Shown one piece after another: positions 58,950 through 64,000 of a stretch of DNA of 64,000 nucleotides. The notes under the pieces were generated by a model, which made no database searches, had not been told where the DNA came from, and worked only from the letters and a program-made list of their open reading frames with translations. How positions within the stretch are numbered: position 1 is the first letter of the stretch; the number at the start of each line of letters is the position of its first letter. Made by a program: the position numbers and the translations under genes. Origin of the DNA: Cenococcum geophilum 1.58 (taxonomy: Eukaryota > Ascomycota > Dothideomycetes > Gloniales > Gloniaceae); the NCBI GenBank assembly GCA_001692895.1, contig KV748298.1, positions 1 through 64,000 of the forward strand. Reading direction: 5' to 3'.

Positions 58950-60360
58950 TTTAAGATGTCCGTTCGCTTACCGTCAAAGAATGTCTTTTTATTAAAAATA
59001 ACGGCCCTAGTAGAGATAATAATACCTTTATACGAGATCCAGATCCTATAGATATTAGTAGAGTTATAGCTAATAAGGTAGCCGATATAGGCTCGCGGAT
59101 CTAGCTTGCTTAGCCTTTTCTTCTTTAGCTAGGCGTCCGACGTCATCGCGTACGCTCTACAGCCGTAGGCTTTTAGGTGCGCTAGTTACGGCTTTCTTAA
59201 TCTCCTATTAGCTAGGTAGGTATAGAATCTTTTATATAGCAATTTCCAACCGTTACTTTTTAGTGGCATTTAATCTCAAAGGTAGACTGTATAGTTAACT
59301 ATCTTATTCTATAGGTCGTATGGTAAATTAGTAGTAATTCTTATTACTTATACTCTCTTAATAATTATACCCCCTAAGCGTTTGGCGGTACCGTTTTAAG
59401 CTTAGGTATATAGCGCCAAAGGCTTAAATATAATCCCTTACGTCCGTAGCTATTTAAGGGTTCTCCTTTTCCCTAGCTTATTATCTAATCTAATAGTATT
59501 AACCTTAAGGTTATGCCTTAGGCGAATCCATTAGATAAAATCTTTAAGTACTTATAGTATCTCCTTCTCTTTACTATGCGTCGTTATAAAATACGGGAAG
59601 GTTCTTCCTAAGAAGGTGTTATAAATAAATATAACTTATACAAATCCAGTATACGCTTCCTTAAGGTCTGTTTAGTTAATATAGAGGTTAAGGTAAGGTT
59701 TATTAATATTTTATTTTAAGAACCTTCTTAAGACCTAACGCTTAATTTTGGCGAGACTGCAATATTAATATTCCGTCGTCTTTAGGCCTTAAAGCTTAAC
59801 TCCTAAGGCGTTAAGACCTAGATAATAAAGGCTTATAGGTCCTAGATAACCTAGACGCAAATACTATAAACGCGCATTACCTTTTAAATCTAGACGAGCG
59901 TCTCTTAACGATACTTTACGCTTCCGTTGGCGGCGTAGCAGTCGGCTTATATTAAACGCTAATAGACTTCCTAGTTGGACGTATTTAATAGTCTATTATC
60001 TATAACGTTCTTCCATTTAATATAGGATTGTATTATCCTTCCAAACTAGAAAATTGTTGTCTCCTTTATTATCCTAGTAGTACCTTTATTTTTAAAGTAG
60101 ACGGAACAACACTAGATTTGTATTAAAGTCTGTATAAAAGGCAACGTCCTTAAGACGTAGGATTCCCTTACTCTTATCTAGTTTTATAACTTAGATAGTA
60201 ACGTCGCCGTAGCCTAGTATAGGCACTTCTAAGCTGCCGGCGATAACGTATTTATGTCTTAGAGCTTTCCTAAAATTATAAAAATAAGAAAGGTTATTAA
60301 AGATATAGAGAGTGGTTCCTAAGTTAAGAATTGTTAATAGCTTTAGTAGATAGATTTAAC
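58950..60360 (-). pseudogene. Integrase and protease remnant of Copia element G
   Basis: Integrase core readable at about 59,280-59,750, with a GRTFPYF-like motif near 59,600 and a RLDNK-type stretch near 59,505. The protease is near 60,290-60,350 with a LNLGTTLYIFNNLS reading at the active-site position (normally DSGA/T). Zinc-binding GAG-pre-integrase residues may lie near 59,930-60,060. Broken at many places. Confidence 0.7.
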
Positions 60361-60399
60361 CTATATAATACGATTCTAGGAATATTATATTAGCTTCTC

Positions 60400-61593
60400 C
60401 CTTGATCTTAACTATCTCCTAGCTCTCGTCCTATTGTTATTAAGCCTTATCTTCTTATTCTTTAAGTCTAATCTTTATAACTTAGTTAGCGAAATCCTTA
60501 TTCTTTTCTACCTTCTTTAGCACCCTTTTAATGCGAGTATCTCCGATTATAACTCCATCGGGTTTCTTATCTTTAAATAAATACTAATAGTCTTAAAGGG
60601 AATGTCCTCGTTTCTCGCACGCTAAGTATATAGGTAGTAGCTTCTTACAGGACGTCTCCTTATCTACTAGTGACCTGGCTCTCTTTAAGCGTCTAGTATA
60701 TACTAAGGTTCCTTTCCTTAAACCTTTAGTAGTATTAAAGTAATCTATCGTAGCTTGCTCTGTAAAGTCTGCATTAAAGGTACTCCCTCTTATAGTAGCA
60801 TTAGCTTTCTTTAAGGGTATTCTAAGTCCTTCTTGTAGCTCCTTTGCTACTCTATAGTATTCGGAAGATCTTAACTTCTAAGGGTTATTTAACTCAGTAG
60901 TATACTTTATACAGTAGGCGTCGCTAAAAGGTTAAATAATATCTACTAAATCTTAAAGCTAGATTCCATCGAACATTTAAGGGATCTTATACTTCTCTCC
61001 TAGGGATATTACGTATTCCCATTAATCTAGCCATTAGTTTAATTTTGATAACTATTTAAATCCCTTAAGGGCTTCCGTATACTAGTGTTATACCTTCTTC
61101 CTAATAAATAACGAGGTGGGTTCTATATTCTCCTTAAATTAAGATAGCCATTTTTTAACTATAAGGGAAGGGTTAAGCAGTAGCTTCTTCTAAATTGATA
61201 CTATAAACGTAATCTAGGTGCGTATCTATTGTAGATGCTCTTCCTATTTTAGAAAATACTTCATGTCCTAGTTATAGTATCGTCTGCTGTTCTTATACGC
61301 TCTCTGTTAGTTCGTCAAGAGCTATATATATAAGGTTGCATTCTTATTAAAATCTGTGACTTCTGGATAGGCTGGTTCTTATAGTAGACCTCATTAAGGT
61401 GCTGCATTGTCTGGGTCAACGTGGGCCTAAATTCGCTAATCCATAAGGGCTCGTAGTTGCCATAGCCATTATTCCCAGTCTTCTGGCTTATTGAGGATAA
61501 ATTAAGATGGTATTTTGTCGTCAGGATCGTCCTTGTCGTCAGGATCGTCCTTGTCGTTAGGATCGTCCTATCGTCAGAATCGTCCTGTAACAA
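60400..61593 (-). pseudogene. gag remnant of Copia element G with repeat-rich N terminus
   Basis: An uninterrupted stretch at 61,315-61,593 begins MLQDDSDD followed by RTILTT hexapeptide repeats, encoded by the 18-bp array at 61,515-61,575. A CCHC-like knuckle (CEKRGHSL) is near 60,605-60,630. The N-terminal start is uncertain, because the repeat array may lie in the leader. Broken further left. Confidence 0.65.
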
Positions 61594-61790
61594 TTGAGAT
61601 GGAATCTCGTAGAATCTCGTAGAATCTCGTGTCAGGATCGTCCTTTGACAAATGAGGTCGAATCTCTCGTCAGGATTGTCCTGTGACGATGAGGTCGAAT
61701 CTCTCGTCAGGATCGTCCTGTGACAATTGAGGTAGGATTTCTGTCAGAGTCTGCGTCTTAACAATAAGGTGTCAGAGTCTGACGATAAGG
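61515..61790. repeat. 18-bp and longer repeats next to the 5-prime LTR of element G
   Basis: 18-bp units GTCGTCAGGATCGTCCTT at 61,515-61,575, then AGAATCTCGT units near 61,607-61,640, then units of about 45 bp built from GTCAGGATCGTCCTGTGACA and GAGGTCGAATCTCT to about 61,740. AGGATCGTCCT is itself nearly palindromic. The block is little touched by RIP. Confidence 0.8.
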
Positions 61791-61857
61791 TAGAATTTCT
61801 TCAAATGATTAAATAATAGCTAAATAGCTTCCTGAGTTGGCGGACCGGGCTTATAAC

Positions 61858-62038
61858 TGTCAGATAATTCAAATAGAGCTGTTTATTGATGAAATGGGTT
61901 GATTAATTGATGATCTTGACTTGATCGTTAATTGAGGTTCTTAATGAGCCCCTAGGGCTTTGAGCTACGAAGAGATTTTACAGTGCATGGGCTCCGTACA
62001 CGTGACCTGCGCCTTTACAGAATACAGATTATCTGACA
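61858..62038 (-). repeat. 5-prime LTR of Copia element G
   Basis: 181 bp, TGTCAGATAA to TTATCTGACA, followed by CATTT. It keeps most TG and CA dinucleotides and is close to the unmutated state. Confidence 0.93.
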
Positions 62039-63054
62039 CATTTACACTCGCAATACACTAAAGACTTAGTAGACCCCTTTATCTCTAAAGAAGAAATAAT
62101 TAAACACTTATCTTTTATTTATAAAGACCCTTTTAAAGTATAGAACGCCTGCCTTAGCTATAAAAGCCTAAATATAAAAATAACAAAGACCTTTTTAGCC
62201 TTTTAGACCTGCTTTCTATACCTAGCCAGATAGGCCTAGATCCCCTAGGAAGACCTACTACTAAACCTCTTTAATAAGCTTACCCTAGACCTATAGCGGG
62301 CTATATTACTAGCTTATACTACAGTATAGACATTAAAGGAACTTATAGACTATTGCCTAGCTATTAACTAAGGCCTCTATTAAATTAAGGAATGTGCTAA
62401 TTAGCTAAAAACTAGAAACCTTATAAACCAGGCTATAAGTACTACGAGAACAGCCCATAGTGCCCTAGTATAATTAGTAACCCCTATAGCACTAGCCGCT
62501 TAGCCTATAGTTAACCTAGTAGCTAGCTGCGCAGCTACCCCTACTATAGGTTTAGTATACATCCGGTCTATATATAGCGACCCTTATATATAGGCCCTTA
62601 GCGATTAAGGAGCTTATTTCTTATACGGTTAACCTAACTACCCTATAAGGAACTACCTAATAAAGGTAAAGATAAACGAGGCCCTATTAATTTAGGAGGA
62701 TAGTATAGAGTTGGAAAAAGAGGAACCTTAGGGGAAGACTCCTCCCTAGGGTTAAAAGGAATTAATATATTATATCTTAATCTAAGTCGGCTAATTAGTA
62801 AAAGAAGCTGCACTATCCCTTATACTTCATTCTGTAATAGATATTAAGTTTTAACCTCTGCTTTAGCTAACTTAGGAGTAAATGCCCTTACCCTAATTAA
62901 TATAAAGTGCGCTATAAAACTAGCTGACTTTTTAAATACGTCTTTAGAAGAACTGCCTAAGCTAATTCCTATTTATAGGTATAACTATAAGGGCGCGAAG
63001 AGACTTCGGGGAAGATTTAAAGGAACGATATAAATTCTATCTAAATCTAAGGGT

Positions 63055-64000
63055 ATATAGCTCTCGCTAAGAACAAGACGTTGCGTAAAGAAGAGAAGGG
63101 AATAACAAGAGAATTATATAATTAAATAGTTAGGGGCTTAGTGGTTAATGCGTGCGTATATACACACGCGGTCTTTAACGGACTTTAGTAAAATTCGATT
63201 AATCTAGTAGAATTTAGTAGAAGTCGATTAAGCTAGCAGAATTCGGCAGAATTTAGTTAAAGCGTTAGAATTTATCTGTTAAGTGTTTTATTAAGACATT
63301 CCTACTGTAACTAGGCTAGTCCCGTTATAGTACCCCCCTTTTAGCTAAAGGTCCAAATAATTTAAATAATTTAATTTTAGTTAAGACTTATAACTTATCA
63401 CGTGTCGTGTTTTCGCGTTAGGTAGCGGTATAGGGTTTTACTGGTTCTAATTGTTAAGTAGGCTAATTAGGATTTTCGTAGTAGGTCTTAGTAAGGCAAA
63501 TCTAACCAATTAGACAACTTTAACCGTTAATTGAAGTTCCTTAATATCTTATATATTACGTGATTGTATTATAAACGTTATAACGTATTTTAAGTTCTTT
63601 TTAATTTCAAGCTTCCTGCTATTATGTTTCGTATATTTATATTAGGTGGCAGTCGTTTGCCTTTATATTATATCCATTTAGCTAAAGTAAGCCGCAAAGG
63701 ATAGTCTTCGTGGAATTCTTTTACTAGGGAAGGCGTGTTGGTCTTAATCTAGTTATAGGTTTCCTAAGTTTGTGTTTTATATCCTTTCTACTTAATAAGA
63801 AGTTTAAATTATTTAAATTGTGTTTTCTATTACATATTATTAATTAAGTTAATAAAGTAAGAACCATTACCGCTATTAATAATTATAGAAGGTAGTAGTG
63901 GCACTTCGCAAGTTATAGGTTTACTTTTTAAGGGTTATAGTAAGTTTACGTAAAACGTTAGATGTATTTTTATCTTAGTTAGTAGTTTAAGCTTATAAGC
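63055..64000 (-). mobile_element. Gypsy chromovirus fossil E, 3-prime end, continuing past the window
   Basis: An LTR (about 63,055-63,329) related to that of element D (shared GACGTTGCGTAA and AGTAGAATTTAGTAGAA blocks) ends CCCGTTATA. It is followed by GTACCCCCC (polypurine complement), a 3-prime UTR with the conserved 23-nt palindrome, and a chromodomain-like tail at about 63,680-63,840 (KEFHEDYPLR). The left LTR border is unclear. Broken; the rest lies outside the window. Confidence 0.75.
63515..63537 (-). promoter_or_regulatory. 23-nt imperfect palindrome in the 3-prime UTR of element E
   Basis: Begins AACTTTAACC and ends TTGAAGTT. Flanked by AATATCTT on one side and AACCAATTAGAC on the other, matching element A in reverse complement. 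Third member of the set at 6,210 and 7,709. Confidence 0.68.

Larger units (their letters stand above)
56397..62038 (-). mobile_element. Complete-structure Ty1/Copia fossil (element G)
   Basis: LTRs of 181 bp at 56,397-56,577 and 61,858-62,038, with termini TGTCAGATAA and TTATCTGACA in the better copy. Flanks are CATTT on both sides, a perfect 5-bp target duplication. Reading leftward: gag with zinc knuckle, protease, integrase, RT, RNase H; integrase before RT defines Copia. The structure is whole. The coding region is broken at many places on the left and much less so at the right end, which suggests the youngest insertion in the window or uneven RIP. Confidence 0.93.
56382..63054 (+). mobile_element. 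Gypsy gag fossil J, interrupted by a Copia insertion
   Basis: A gag of the same lineage as element F, split by the Copia element: a small piece at 56,382-56,396, then 62,039 onward. The part from 62,060 shows the KDPFK-type block near 62,128, a LAF-TCFLYLA block near 62,195, a knuckle-like segment near 62,610-62,650 and a following protease-linker region to about 63,030. Both ends are cut by other elements. Several breaks. Confidence 0.7.

Noticed and set aside
1-64000. CRISPR array, tRNA, rRNA or other RNA genes
   Set aside because: Tandem repeats here lack unique spacers of constant length, and I saw no tRNA cloverleaf or rRNA-like stretch. Bacterial-type signals are not expected in this kind of genome.

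Overview
The window reads as a filamentous ascomycete (Pezizomycotina-like) transposon graveyard. It has no intact host gene. It is AT-rich, dominated by the dinucleotide TA, poor in CA and TG, and recognisable protein domains run through dense stops of the TAG/TAA type. Paired repeats differ almost only by C/T and G/A transitions. This is the expected mark of repeat-induced point mutation (RIP). Uninterrupted reading frames are short; the longer ones lie in simple tandem arrays. A few runs of N (around 17,395-17,470, 30,170-30,185 and 43,130-43,275) show local assembly or base-call uncertainty.

Layout. 1-6,731: a plus-strand chromovirus-type Ty3/Gypsy fossil (gag, protease, RT, RNase H, integrase, chromodomain, polypurine tract, LTR), followed by 6,732-7,445, a leader and gag fragment of another Gypsy lineage that shares the LTR. 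7,446-8,890: the 3-prime end of a minus-strand Gypsy. 8,900-9,640: unassigned degraded sequence. About 9,830-13,660: a minus-strand Plavaka (CACTA-like) DNA transposon relic with probable subterminal repeats. 13,680-15,850: tandem repeats and unassigned sequence. 15,850-19,570: a broken plus-strand SNF2-like ATPase/helicase. 20,100-22,400: unassigned sequence and two minisatellites. 22,800-28,050: a minus-strand Tad1-like LINE with two ORF remnants. 28,990-34,500: a plus-strand unknown coding block, possibly with a DUF6532-like stretch, ending in a GC-rich iteron cluster. 34,845-35,345: a 12-bp minisatellite. 36,220-42,174: a structurally complete minus-strand Gypsy with 359-bp LTRs and a perfect ACTAT target duplication. 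42,175-47,160: a second, more degraded minus-strand LINE. 47,163-53,125: a further minus-strand Gypsy with LTRs. 53,126-55,030: degraded AT-rich sequence with a foldback element. 55,033-55,408: a 5-prime-truncated copy of the first LINE. 55,537-55,861: a second 12-bp array. 56,397-62,038: a minus-strand Ty1/Copia element with 181-bp LTRs and a perfect CATTT duplication, inserted inside a plus-strand Gypsy gag fossil (resuming at 62,039). 63,055-64,000: the 3-prime end of one more minus-strand chromovirus.

How it fits together: repeated nesting followed by RIP. The Copia element is the youngest visible insertion and its right end is much less mutated than its left. The most interesting signals are non-coding: a 23-nt imperfect palindrome conserved in the 3-prime untranslated region of three different chromovirus fossils; ACGGCAAT-type repeats and 10-bp-phased repeats in LTRs; a 138-bp direct repeat bounding about 25 kb that contains the Plavaka, the SNF2-like gene, the LINE and the unknown coding block; and dispersed 12-bp minisatellites. 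I found no convincing evidence of a new functional system; these are candidates for checking. All family names come from reading translated motifs by eye, not from a search.
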